Source: Dryomyza anilis
Taxonomy: Eukaryota; Arthropoda; Insecta; Diptera; Dryomyzidae
Assembly (NCBI GenBank): GCA_951804985.1
Contig: OX638131.1
Location: 90,966,349 to 91,030,348 of the forward strand
DNA: 64,000 bases
Direction: 5' to 3'
Under the pieces are notes generated by a model. It worked only from the letters and a program-made list of their open reading frames with translations, was not told where the DNA came from and searched no databases. The translations under genes and the position numbers were made by a program. This document shows positions 1-12,400 of this stretch, one piece after another (the stretch's first letter is position 1; every line of letters begins with the position of its first letter).

Positions 1-108
1 TTTATTTTCTGAGGCTGGAAGTAAGGGTTTTTTTTAAATTGGGGTAAAAACTATAAAAAAAATCTTTAATGGGCGCGTGCCTGATTTTGGAGGCGCGTGA
101 TGTTTTTG
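1..108 (+). mobile_element. hAT-like non-autonomous element, internal/right fragment
   Basis: This stretch matches the right part of the complete hAT-like element at 25480-26456: both carry 'ttctgaggctggaagtaagg' and then 'atctttaatgggcgcgtgcc'. The match fades at about base 108, before the right terminus. The left side runs off the window. It is non-coding. Confidence 0.75.
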
Positions 109-469
109 TCACCAATTTTTTTTTAACAAAATTTGTTTTTTTTTTCGAAAATTTTCGAACATTGTTATTTTCGTCATATATTTTGAAAATGGTGATTTCG
201 ACTATTGTCTTGTTTTTGCCGCTTAAATTTTTTTCGAGACATTGTTTCGAACATTGTAGTTTTTGGCGAGCAAACATTTTTTTAACAATTTTTTTTCTAT
301 AAAAAATGTTAAATTTTTGCTTTTTGGATTTTATTTCAATATATACCCAACTTGTCAAAAGTTACCATCGGTATATGCTCCAAAAGTATTGGGAGTCATC
401 TGGAAAGAGAATTGTGCATCAACGCTTCTGAGCTTCTCAATAATGAGAGATATATTTTATTAATCTTTA
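109..469. other. AT-rich stretch, nothing recognised
   Basis: Poly-T-rich DNA with several short words built on 'tttttcgaaaattttcg'. Short open frames exist on both strands but are low complexity and resemble no protein family. Confidence 0.4.
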
Positions 470-471
470 TA

Positions 472-812
472 CAGGGTTTTTCAACAGGGACGCCACAAAA
501 GTAGAGCGACAGGGACAGCAAACGACGCCATATTTCTTGCCGCTCTTTTGACATTTCTCTTCAGTAAGGTTTGCCATTTTATGATGGAAAGATATACGAA
601 TTTGAATTTCGTTAGTAAATTTTAATAATTTCGACTCGTTGTTGGCTCGTATATCTTTTCATCATAAAATGGCAAACCTTACTAAAGAGAAATGTTAAAA
701 GTGCGGCAAGAAATATGGCGTCGTTTGCTGTCCCTGTCGCTCTACTTTTGTAGCGTCCCTGTTGAAAAACCCTTGAAAAACACTTTTGTAGTGCGCTTAT
801 TGAAAAACCCTT
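472..812. mobile_element. Palindromic MITE derived from a rosa-type mariner (copy A)
   Basis: The element is flanked by TA on both sides (470-471 and 813-814). Its left end is CAGGGTTTTTCAACAGGGAC and its right end, reversed, is AAGGGTTTTTCAATAAG, the same two termini as the mariner at 54080-55352. The left ~130 bp (terminus to the start of the transposase frame) recurs inverted at about 606-774, so most of the element folds on itself. A short piece of the true right end (775-812) follows. It cannot encode a transposase and would depend on a relative. Confidence 0.85.
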
Positions 813-814
813 TA

Positions 815-2035
815 GCTCTCGCTGTTCAACTGCAACTAAAAAATTTCAAAAATAAAAGTTTCACTCAGACCGAATCCGAAATTTTTCAAAAATAAAGGTT
901 TCTCACAGAACAAAACCGAAAATTTTCAAAAATAAAGGTTTCTCTCAAACTAAACCCGAGCCACAGCAGTACCAACAGCAAATAAAATATTTCAGTTATA
1001 TTTATTATTTTATATACAAAATAAAAATAAGCGACGGAATATATACGTGATAATGTTACAATTCTTTCCATTTGAATATTGTTCATATCACAACATTCAT
1101 GTGGAAAACAAATTCCAAATTCCCTAATTAAAACAAAATTTAAAAATCAGTCAAAAAATGATTCCAAATATTTAAACTATTATAACTCTTAAAAGGAGCA
1201 TTAAAAATAGATCAAAATACCTCATTGTAATAACATAGTATTTAATTATTTAAAATTTCATATAAATCGGTCAAGTGGTTTCAGAGAAATTAGTAAAACC
1301 TTTAATTTGCTGCTGCCTGCCGAGTGCGTATTTTTTGTATGTGTGCGTGAAGAAGAGCACGTAAAATTAAGTGCTTCTAGACAAAACAAAAATTTGCAAA
1401 AGATAAAAAAAACGCACAAAAAATTCAGCTATATAAAAAAAAACACAACATGTTTTCATTTATTTCACTGGCAGCAGCCTTGCGTTTTTAATGTTTTTAT
1501 TCTATTTTTTTATGTTTTTTTTTGTGTAAAGATTGCAACTTAAGTGTTGCAATGTCATGTTGCTGCAACAACAGTATTGCTGCTAGCAGTCACAGTAGCA
1601 GCTACAGCAATAGCAACAGCAACAGCAGTTGCAACTACTACACTTGCAAATTTATGACTATTTAAAGCACATGTGCGACTGAAGGCTGAACGCACTCGAC
1701 TGTAGTTCTCTGTGTTATGTAAATTTCGTATATATATATAAATTGTATATATGTTTTTGTAGTCAAGTATATTATATATCAGCAGAAATGTATTTGCCCT
1801 TCTCTCTGTGTGCGTATCTTTTAATTAGTCGCAAATGCGTTTTTTTTACCCATTTCGCAACTTTTACGCAATTGCAAGAGTTAACAAGAATACCTAGAGA
1901 AATTCTCAGAAATGTCATACAAATGCACTAAAAAAACACATACACACAATGAACACACGTGCAACTGTGTGTCTGTGTGTGTGTATACACCGTAAATAAA
2001 AGTGAGGTCTACGTTGCGTATGAGTGATATTTTTA
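815..2035. other. Intergenic, no gene seen; CAG-rich and TG-rich tracts
   Basis: No credible coding exon. 840-960 holds three imperfect copies of 'ccgaaaattttcaaaaataaaggtt'-like units about 47 bp apart. 1555-1640 is a degenerate CAG/CAA run ('agcaatagcaacagcaacag'). 1925-1990 holds CA/TG-rich simple sequence. Such tracts are common in fly introns and intergenic DNA. Confidence 0.5.
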
Positions 2036-2039
2036 TAAA

Positions 2040-5000
2040 TGATATTAAAGTGTGTTTAACTCAAAATGTTTCAAAGTATTAAAAGTTTTTTGATTGGAAC
2101 ATATAGCGTAAACGATTATCTTTATTTTGATATATAAATATTTAATATTTAGTAATATCTGCGTATTTGGTGTAGTGTTTACTGAAACACTTTAGTTGTG
2201 CAGATCCACAGTGTTTAATTCGCTTCGAACATTTATAAATTATATTAAAATTAATACAGTGTGTAGTTATTTGTTTAACATACTTATAAATGTAAATAAT
2301 GCAAATTTAAAAATCAAAGTAATAGAAAAAACTAGAATATAAAATTTCGTAATTTACATATCTCAGTTAACAGTTTCTTTTATATTCGAAATTCTTTTTA
2401 TACTCTAAATAAATATACTCTAATTATATATATATTCTAAATAAATATAAATTGAGTAGTGTAAATGATTACTTTTCATTTGATGTATAAATATTTAATA
2501 TTGTGTGAAATTTACGTATTTTATGACGTATTTAGAGAAACACCATTGTTTTGCAAATACATTCCACAAAGTTTAATTCGCTTCCAAAATTTGTAAATAT
2601 TACTGAAACATATGGAATTTATATTTATTTTTTTCAGTAGTACAAATTATACACTTTTATATACATAAATATTTAATATTGAGCATAGTTTACGTATTTG
2701 GGGACGTGTTTACTGAAACATCGTTGTTTTGCAAATACATTCCAAAGATATAATTCGCTTCCAGAATTTATAAAGTTTATTGAAACGAATTGAGTTTATA
2801 TTTTTTTATTCAGCAGTGTAAATTATTACTTTTCATTTGATGTATAAATATTAAATATTGAGTGAAATGTATGTATATGGTTGCGTGTTTGCTGAAACAC
2901 TATCGTTTTTCAAATGCATTCCACAGAGTTAAGTTCGTACTAATAGAGTTTATATTTATTTTGTTTAGTATTGTAAATAATTATCTTTCATTTGATTATT
3001 AATATTTAATATTGATTCAAATTTGCGTACTTGGTGACGTGTTTACTGAAACACCATTGCTTTGCATATACATTCCACAAAATTTAATTCGCTTCCTTAT
3101 TTATTTTATTCAGTAATGTAAATTATACAGTTTTATTTGATGTATAAATATATAATATTGAGTATAATTTACGTAGTTGGTGACCGTTGTTTTGCAAATA
3201 CATTCCATACAGTTTAATTCGCTTCCAGAATTTATAAATTTTATTGAAACAAAAAGTTTCTTTTTTTATTAAGCAGTTCTTAATAGAGTAGTATAAATGA
3301 CCTTTTTTTTGATGTATAAATATTTAATATTGAGTGGTATTTACGTATTCGATAACGTGTTTACTGAACTACCATCGTTATGCAAATGTATTCCACAGAG
3401 TTAAGTTCGTACTAATAGAGTTTATATTTATTTTGTTAAGTATTGTAAATAATTATTTTTCATTTAATGTAGTAATATTTAATAATGAGTAAAATTTCCG
3501 TATTTGATGACGTTTTTACTGACTTGGTGACGTGTTTACTGACGTGGTGACGTGTTTACTGAAACATCGTCGTTAAGCAAATAAATTCCACAGATTTTTA
3601 TTCGCTTCCAGAATTTGAAACTAATAAAGTTTATATTTATTTTATTCAACAGTGTAAATGAGTACCTTTCATTTGATGTATTAATATTTAATACTGAGTA
3701 AAATTTGCGTATTTGGTGACGTTTTTAATGAAACACTATAGTTTTGCAAATACATTCCACAGAGTTTAATTAGCTTCAAGCATTTTCAAAAAATATTTAA
3801 ACTAATATAATTTTTAGTTTATTATCTAAAAGACTTATTAATATACATAAATAACACAAATTTAAAAATTAAGGTAATAGAAAAAAAAGAGAATATAAAA
3901 ATTGGTAAATGACATTTATCTCAGACAATAGTTTTTTCTATACTCGTTGTCATCATACATACCAAATTCATTAAAACTCTAAATTTTTGTGTAGTGTAAT
4001 AGATTACGTTTAATTTAATATATAAATATTTAATATTCTGTCAAAATTAACGTAATTGGTGGCGTGTTTCATCATACACAATAGTTTTTCTCATACATTC
4101 CACATAGTTTTTATTGATGTCAAACATTTATTTATTAATTTGTTTATATCTGTAAAACTTCTAATTTAAATTGTTAAAAATATTTCATATATAAAATATT
4201 TATCAATATTTAGAAATTACTATATTTTATAGAATTTTTTAAGTTATAATAACATTTTTTAAGTTCTTTTCTTCATAAATTCTCTATTTTTTTAATTGAA
4301 TAATATAAACGATTTTCTTTTATTTCTTGTATAAATATTTAATATAATGCTTATTTGTTGCATATTTCTAGAAACTCCAAAAATGTTTTAATACGTTCCA
4401 CAGTATTGTACTGCTTTCAAAGTGTAAAGTATTTATACAAAAAATTGTTATATTTAGTATTTATATAAAAACTAGTAATAGTTTATAGTTTAAAGTATAA
4501 AAAACGTTAAAAAATTTTAATATTTACAGATTTATATTTTATAACATGTATGTATAAAATATAGCATCAGTTTCAGATAAACGTTCTGTTCTGCACATTC
4601 ATTCGAGTTATCGTTTTTTTTTTTCATTTTCATACCTTTGAATTTTATATTTTAGAGTATAAGTTTACTTTTCATTTTTTGTATAGTTATTTAATATTTA
4701 TGCAACATTTCTTTAGGCTCCATAATTTTGCCATTACGTTCCACAAAGTTATATTTATACCAAATATTCTGAATGTTTTTAAATGCTGCACTTAATTTTC
4801 ACATAAATGTTATGTATTTATAAATATCTCCATTTTTGATAAGTTCCACATATATTTAAAGCTATATAAATAGCTAAACTTCTAAAAAAAATGTTGTGAA
4901 AAGTAGAATATTTAGTTATATTTGTATTTATTTTATCTTTATATACAAAATTGCTTCCATGTTTTAAAATGTTGCACTTATATTCCACATAGATTCAATG

Positions 5001-5165
5001 GCTTTCCAAGCAAAGTAATAATAACATATTATATCAAATTTCACAAAGAGTTCTAAATTAAAATTCAAAACTTATCTAAAAATGAGCACGATCTAAAATG
5101 AGCACGGCTCTCAAAATTTGTAAATTTGGTTTATGTTTTATATTACGTTCCACAAAAATTTAACT
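2040..5165. repeat. Degenerate satellite-like tandem array, ~150-190 bp unit
   Basis: About fourteen diverged units share an order of words: 'tgatgtataaatatttaata', then 'acgtatttggtgacgtgttt', then 'actgaaacaccattg', then 'gcaaatacattccacag', then 'tttaattcgcttcc'. Cores lie near 2205, 2560, 2740, 2918, 3070, 3206, 3390, 3580, 3760 and 4100, with weaker ones near 4397, 4737, 4980 and 5147. Spacing is mostly 130-190 bp and grows toward the right, where the units decay to 'acgttccacaaa'. No ORF is present. Confidence 0.75.
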
Positions 5166-6238
5166 TATGAAAATAGTTAGAGATAAAAATAAATGAATTT
5201 TAAATTAAAATAATGCAAAAAATCAAATAAAATATTTTTTGTTACAGTGCTAGTCATAGAATCTTTATTTTTGTTTTTTTCGATGATGATTATGACGATG
5301 AGTTGATGACTACACACCACATCGTTGAAGACGCAGGCGATGACATTCACAGTCATCACTTCAATTAGTTGGTGTTGTGTAGTTTTTCTTTTTGTCAGTT
5401 ACATACAACTATTATTTTTGTTGGAAACTGAAAAAAAAAAACATTTTTTTTTTATATTTTATTTTTATAAGTATTTTTTTATGTATATTTTATTTTTATG
5501 AGACTTTTATTTGCTGTCTTGTATCTTCTAAAACATGGTTTTGTGCTTCCTTTGCCTTTTCGGTTGTCCTTAGATAATATGTAATTTTCTCGTGTGCATT
5601 GGACTATAAAATTAAAAAATTTCGGAACATAAAATAGTTTTCATTAGTTTTTATTTTGTTTAGTTCTATAATTTTAGATATTTTGCACAAATTAAAAAAA
5701 AAATATCAGACTATTATCTTTTTTAAATAAAATAACGATATAAATAAGTAGAATGACATTAATGAGACAATTGAGAACAATGATAATGAATAACTAAACA
5801 TTGTCCGCAAAAAATTGTTACCTCTCTAAAAGTAATGGACTGGTATATTTAGGGAAGATTAGGATGACAGCGAAAGCCTCACCTAGACCTTACGACTCGG
5901 GTTTTTCACAGAAAAATTGACCAGCGTTATTCTTGGTTCTAGTCCAATCCGAATTGTATAGTAGGGTGCAGCATAAATAATTCAGAATTTTAAAAAAGTC
6001 ATTTTTAAGGATATACAACATAAAATCGCAGGATCTAAACCACTCTTCAGGTTTAGAAGTAACGACTTCAAATTTCGAAATGCTTGACTTAGTACCTTTA
6101 AAACGAAATCTTGACGTATTTTATTGCATTCCGCCGCCAAAAGATATTTTAGTATGAAACCGATATAAATTTGTCTTTGGGTACACATTTTTTAACTTTA
6201 TACCATATTTGGAAGCTCCTGCGGAACCTAAAGATGAA
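5166..6238. other. AT-rich intergenic, nothing recognised
   Basis: No gene, terminal inverted repeats or similarity to another part of the window was found. 5270-5360 is a GAT/GAC-rich patch, and short open frames on both strands are not convincing. Confidence 0.4.
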
Positions 6239-6740
6239 TACACGGAAAGAAATAAAATTCAAAAACTCAAGAAGAATTCGGTTAGATAGAAAAAAATATT
6301 AGAATATGACTAATATCAATAAAATACTACTAAAATTCAAGAATTTGTCATCTGGATATCAAGAATACAAATTACTTAGTTGTCAAAAAAGTAAACAAAC
6401 TTTATTCAACTGGATTTTCAGAAGTTAATTTATTGACTATTAAAAACCAAAAAGAACACACAAAATTGTTGCAGTATTCTTTGCAAAAAGAACACGTGTT
6501 CATGTATTGTTGTTGTTTTCATCGATATTGCTCTGTCTGTTGAAAGTAACTAAGCCAAATTGTTCGAGATATTCAGACATTAATTTCTTAGGTATCAAAA
6601 AAGTAACTAAGTACAATTTTTCTGGATTCCAATTTTTTTTTTTCTTAGATATCAAAAAACGACATGATATACAATGTTTGCATGTGTGTGTTTTCACGAA
6701 TAGAACAACAAAGCACAGTCAGACAAGCAAGTGTCTGTGT

Positions 6741-8795
6741 AAGACAACATGCCAACCAACGTGGAAAATCCTGTGAAACAGCATTGCAACATCTGGTTGG
6801 CCGGATCGAGCATTTTTTTCAGAGGAAGATGTACGTGATGGGCATATTTGTTGACATCGAGGGTGCTTTTGATAATGCGACTTTTGATGGAATGTGTGAC
6901 GCAGCTAGAAGGCATGGAATAGATGAAACATTGGTCAAATGGCTAAGGCCAATGCTAAAGTTTAGGACCATCACTTCTGAGGCGGAGTGCGGTCAGTATA
7001 TTATGGCAGGGGTGAATAGAGGTTGTCCTCAAGGAGGCGTTCTCTCCCCCCTGCTCTGGTGTATGCTGGTTGACTCTCTAGTCAACGATCTCGATGGACC
7101 AGGTGTCTATTCCCAGGCCTATGCAGATGATGTTGCCAATCTTGCCACAGGCTTTTCCCTCAATGAGGTCTGTGTTAAAACACAAAACTCATTGAACCGA
7201 ATTGACAGCTGGTGTACTGCAAACGGACTTTCCGTCAACCCTCACAAAACAGGGATTGTTCTCTTCACTTGGAAAAGAATAATGACAGGATTATCTCTAC
7301 CAGTACTTAAGGGTGTCACTATTCCTCTGTCTAACGAAGTAAACTATCTGGGCTTAACTCTAGATAGTAAACTACTTTGGACAAAACATGTTGAAAATAA
7401 AATTTCGCGAGCATTGAATGCCTTCTGGCAATGCAGAGGAATTTTTGGGAAGACATGGGGACTATCGCCGAGCAAAACTTTATGGATTTACACGGCAATG
7501 ATAAGACCGATGATATCATATGCATCGGTAGTCTGGTGGAACAAGCTGTCGCGAAAATGCGTGACAACTAGTCTTGCCAAGATTCAGATAACCGTGTGTC
7601 TGGGTGTTACGGGTGCCTTTCCCACTACACCTGGTCCAGCACTGAATGCAATCTTAAACCTACCACCACTTGACATCTTCATCAGAGGCGAAGCCATGAA
7701 AGGCTGCTGGAGACTAAAACGAGGTGGTTTCTGGTTTAATGTTCCCTGGAATATCTCTGACATTGCACTTGACACTCCATTAGACACCTGTCTACTGGAG
7801 ATGCCCTCTGATGCAATGATAACAGAAATATTACCAAGACGAAATTTTGAGGTCTGCCAACCTGACATTCAAGACTGGCTAACGCCTGACTGTGAGCCAG
7901 GTAGAGGGTCACACCGCATTTTCACAGTCGGCTCCAGAACCGATCAGGGATCTAGTGCTGGAGTGTTTGTGGAACCAGATGAGCGCAGACTTCACTTCGC
8001 CTTAGGCGACAATGCCTCGGTATTTCAAGCCGAAGTCTATGCTATACTTATGGCTATGGACTACATTGCGGATAATAGATGGCAGAACAGGGCTATATCA
8101 GTTTGCAGCGATAGTCAGGCTGCTCTTATGGCTTTGAACAACCAGGTCATCACATCCAAAATTGTACGTCAATGCAGATCACGTCTCAATTGTGTTGGTA
8201 AATACAATACACTGAAACTGATTTGGGTGCCGGGCCATAAAGGAGTTTCGGGCAATGAAACATCTGACGAACTAGCACGTGCTGGATCTGAGGTTAATCC
8301 ATTTGGACCAGAACCTGTGCTTGGACTACCTGCATCTACGGGAAAATTCGTCATCAGCTCTTGGGTCGCCTCCGCACACAAGAGCAGATGGCTGAATGAG
8401 ACGAAATGCAGATTCTCCAAGCTCATGACACCGACGATAACCAAAAGATCGGCCTCGTTTCTACTTTCCTTAAGTAGAAAGGAGTGCAGAAAACTGACGG
8501 AACTTCTAACGGGACACAACGCATGTGAAAAACACATGAACGCAATAGGCCTGGCCGAAAGCGCCTTATGTTCTGCCTGATACGAAGAAACTGGCACCAC
8601 AGAGCACTATCACTGTGATTGTCCAGCATTTTCTAGAATTAGAAGGCAGATCTTTGGCACAGACGTGATGAGAGAGGATCAGCTTCACTCTCTATCACAC
8701 AATAGCCTTCTTAGATTCAATAATGAATCTAAGAAGTATCATTAAAAACCAGGGAACTGGGTCACAGCACAATGGATATAACCCTGTCTGAGTGC
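6741..8795 (+). pseudogene. LINE ORF2 copy 1: 5'- and 3'-truncated, defective
   Basis: This is a second copy, in the same orientation, of the RT-RNase H part of the LINE at 9199-13214, with only scattered substitutions. The match starts at 6741 (counterpart near 11101) and stops at 8795, about 35 bp before the poly(A) of the longer copy, so it is truncated at both ends. The frame runs to TGA at 8578-8580, where the longer copy has TGC (Cys), cutting off the C-terminal Cys/His motif. The first catalytic Asp of RNase H is Val (GTC at 7927-7929, GAC in copy 2). The RT YADD box survives. The apparent ATG at 6664 lies in flanking DNA. It is a dead copy, not a host gene. Confidence 0.92.
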
Positions 8796-9198
8796 AATTC
8801 AATTACATTAAGTATTCAAAGAAATCATTTAATATACAAAAATACATATAAGGTAATAAAATTCTAAATAAACAAGAAATTAACTAAAATATATTTTTTT
8901 TATGTTAGCTTAGAAATAATTGCTTTTAGTTACTTTCAACATATCGACAAACAGACACACGAACAAACAGATGGCGCTGACAGACGGACAAAGCTAAACA
9001 AAACATAATAGCAACAAAGCAAGATCGAAAAAACAACAACTATACGAACACGTGTTCATTCAATTTTGCGACGAAAACAACAACAACATTTTTGATACCT
9101 AAGAAATTAATAACTGAATTTAAGAATAATTCTACTTTGTTACTTTTTTGACAACTAAGAAAATCCATTTCTTGAAATTAAGAATTTTTCTGTTTAGC
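8796..9198. repeat. Spacer between LINE copies: right arm of the split inverted-repeat element
   Basis: A 0.4 kb non-coding segment containing reversed copies of words found at 6375-6610, left of LINE copy 1. It also holds a short ACAGAC-rich patch (8945-8990). Confidence 0.6.
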
Positions 9199-9419
9199 TG
9201 TATATCACTACGTATACTTCTCGTGCTCAGAACCAGGGCATCGAAACGAACGGATGGAAAATCTATAGCCATAAACCAGAGCGAGGTCCGGAGGACAAGG
9301 AGGGCTCAACCCTGGTTGTTGGCTTAGACCAGAAGTCGTTAGATGTCATGCTATCTAAGTACGACAACCATCTAAACTTATTCTTTGGACGGATCAAATT
9401 CCGAATCAATTCCAAATGA
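9199..9419 (+). pseudogene. LINE ORF1 C-terminal fragment
   Basis: The frame is open from 9199 to the TGA at 9417-9419 and has no start codon of its own. It encodes about 70 residues. The words NGWKIY, STLVVGLDQKSLDVM and GRIKFRINSK resemble the C-terminal tail of gag-like ORF1 proteins of LOA/I-group LINEs, where the hydrophobic LVVGLD strand is typical. The zinc knuckles that would lie upstream are absent because of 5' truncation. ORF2 begins 37 bp after this stop, in another frame. Confidence 0.75.
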
Positions 9420-9456
9420 ATAGGCATATGATGAGAAACGAGTTAATTATCCTGTC

Positions 9457-12400
9457 ATGATATTTACTCAGATAAATCTGCAACATTCTAAAGCTGCTAC
9501 CGCTTTACTAGGTAAGCGGCTCTCCATGTTGCATACATTACCTCACATCACAGCTATTCAAGAACCATGGGTGTATAACAAACGCATCTGTGGTCTTAGT
9601 GAACTACGTGGTGAAACCATACTATACGATGAGCAAGCCGCAAGGCCTAGAAGCTGTCTTATAGTATCGAAACACTTTGCTGTCACTAAGTTAACCCAAT
9701 TCTGTGGGCAAGACCTGGTGGCAGCAAAAGTGAGCTATGAAAGCGATAGTGGATGGAAACATCTGATTGTCGCCTCAGGCTACTTCCCCTATGACTCACT
9801 ACTGCCTCCTCCGCCAAAGGCAATTGTTGAGCTCATAGAGTACTGTGATCTTAAGGAGACCGGCATTATTCTTTGCTGTGACGCTAATGCTCAACACACT
9901 GTGTGGGGCAGCAGTAAATGCAACGCGCGAGGTACCAGACTCCTTGACTTCATCATGACCTCCAATCTGAACATTCACAACACTGGTAATAAACCCACTT
10001 TTGTGACTGCTAGAAGACAGGAAGTGATTGACCTTACTTTGTCTAACTGTAGACTGAGAGAGTCAATCTTTAACTGGAAGGTTCTTAAAGAAGATTCTTT
10101 ATCGGACCACAGGTATATCGAGTTTCATACTGACCGAGAGGTGCTGCCCTCTATGACGGTAAGAAACCCCAGAAAAACGAACTGGGCACGCTTCAGACAT
10201 GAACTTGAGAATTCCCTCAATATTCCTGTCAGAATTCGTACCAAAGAAAGTATTGAGACGTCCGTTCAAGTTATGAACGATGTCATAAATTCTAGTTTTG
10301 TACGAACATGTCCGGTACGAAAAACGTTATCTAGACCTCCCGTTCCTTGGTGGAACGCTTGTCTTGAAACATTGCGCAAGGATTCCAGAAAGCTTCTAAA
10401 TAGGGCCCTAAGGAGCAACTTAGACTCTGACTGGTTTCTTTATCGAGCTAAGCAGAAAGAGTATAAGAAACGAATTCGTAAATCGAAAAGTGTTTCCTAT
10501 AAAGACTTCTGCAGTAGCATCGAATCCTGCAGTGAGACTAGCAGATTGGTCAAGTTTCTTAAAAGAGACCGAACTGCTCGACTGGACTCACTGCGGAGAC
10601 CTGATGGCTCGTATACTGAGTCTAAGACAGAGGCACTCAGTGTCCTAGTTGAGACTCACTTTCCGGGAAATCAAATCCACATAGGGCCACTTTGTAATCC
10701 CAGCACTGGGGACTGCAATAACAACTCTAATGTGACAAAACATGACTGGCAGGTTGCCAGATTGGTTGTATACGATGAAGCTATCCAATATGCAGTGGCC
10801 TCTTTTGATGGCTTCAAGTCACCTGGACCGGATGGCATCTACCCAGTCATGCTACAGGAAGGTATAACCCAATTGCTACCATGCCTAAAGAAGATCTTTA
10901 GAGCAAGTCTCGCATGGGCATTCATTCCGACATCCTGGCGTTTAGTTAAAGTAGCCTTCATTCCTAAAGTTGGAAGAGTAGACTATTCCATAGCCAAGAG
11001 CTTCAGACCCATTAGTATGATGTCCTTCATACTAAAGTGTCTAGAAAGACTAGTTGAGCTGCACATCAGAAAAACATCGCTGTCAAGGTACCCACTATCA
11101 TCAAGACAACATGCCTACCAACGTGGAAAATCCTGTGAAACAGCATTGCAACATCTGGTTGGCCGGATCGAGCATGCTTTTCAGAGGAAGATGTACGTGA
11201 TGGGCATATTTGTTGACATCGAGGGTGCTTTTGATAATGCGACTTTTGATGGAATGTGTGACGCAGCTAGAAGGCATGGAATAGATGAAACATTGGTCAA
11301 ATGGCTAAGGTCAATGCTAATGTTTAGGACCATCACTTCGGAGGCGGAGTGCGGTCAGTATATTATGGCAGGGGTGAATAGAGGTTGTCCTCAAGGAGGC
11401 GTTCTCTCCCCCCTGCTCTGGTGTATGCTGGTTGACTCTCTAGTCAACGATCTCGATGGACCAGGTGTCTATTCCCAGGCCTATGCAGATGATGTTGCCA
11501 TTCTTGCCACAGGCTTTTCCCTCAATGAGGTCTGTGTTAAAACACAAAACTCGTTGAACCGAATTGACAGCTGGTGTACTGCAAACGGACTTTCCGTCAA
11601 CCCTCACAAAACAGGGATTGTTCTCTTCACTAGGAAAAGAATAATGACAGGATTATCTCTACCAGTACTTAAGGGTGTCACTATTCCTCTGTCTAACGAA
11701 GTAAAATATCTGGGCTTAACTCTAGATAGTAAACTACTTTGGACAAAACATGTTGAAAATAAAATTTCGCGAGCATTGAATGCCTTCTGGCAATGCAGAG
11801 GAATTTTTGGGAAGACATGGGGACTATCTCCGAGCAAAACCTTATGGATTTACACGGCAATGATAAGACCGATGATATCATATGCATCGGTAGTCTGGTG
11901 GAACAAGCTGTCGCGAAAATGCGTGACAACTAGTCTTGCCAAGATTCAGAGAACTGTGTGTCTGGGTGTTACGGGTGCCTTTCCCACTACACCTGGTCCA
12001 GCACTGAATGCAATCTTAAACCTACCACCACTTGACATCTTCATCAGAGGCGAAGCCATGAAAGGCTGCTGGAGACTAAAACGAGGTGGTTTCTGGTTTA
12101 ATGTTCCCTGGAATATCTCTGACATTGCACTTGACACTCCATTAGACACCTGTCTACTGGAGATGCCCTCTGATGCAATGATAACAGAAATATTACCAAG
12201 ACGAAATTTTGAGATCTGCCAACCTGACATTCAAGACTGGCTAACGCCTGACTGTGAGCCAGGTAGAGGGTCACACCGCATTTTCACAGACGGCTCCAGA
12301 ACCGATCAGGGATCTGGTGCTGGAGTGTTTGTGGAACCGGATGACCGCAGACTTCACTTCGCCTTAGGCGACAATGCCTCGGTATTTCAAGCCGAAGTCT

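Noticed and set aside
6664..8580. 638-aa reverse transcriptase as a host gene
   Set aside because: Near-identical to the LINE next to it, with a premature stop and a lost catalytic residue. The first ~26 codons are flanking DNA.
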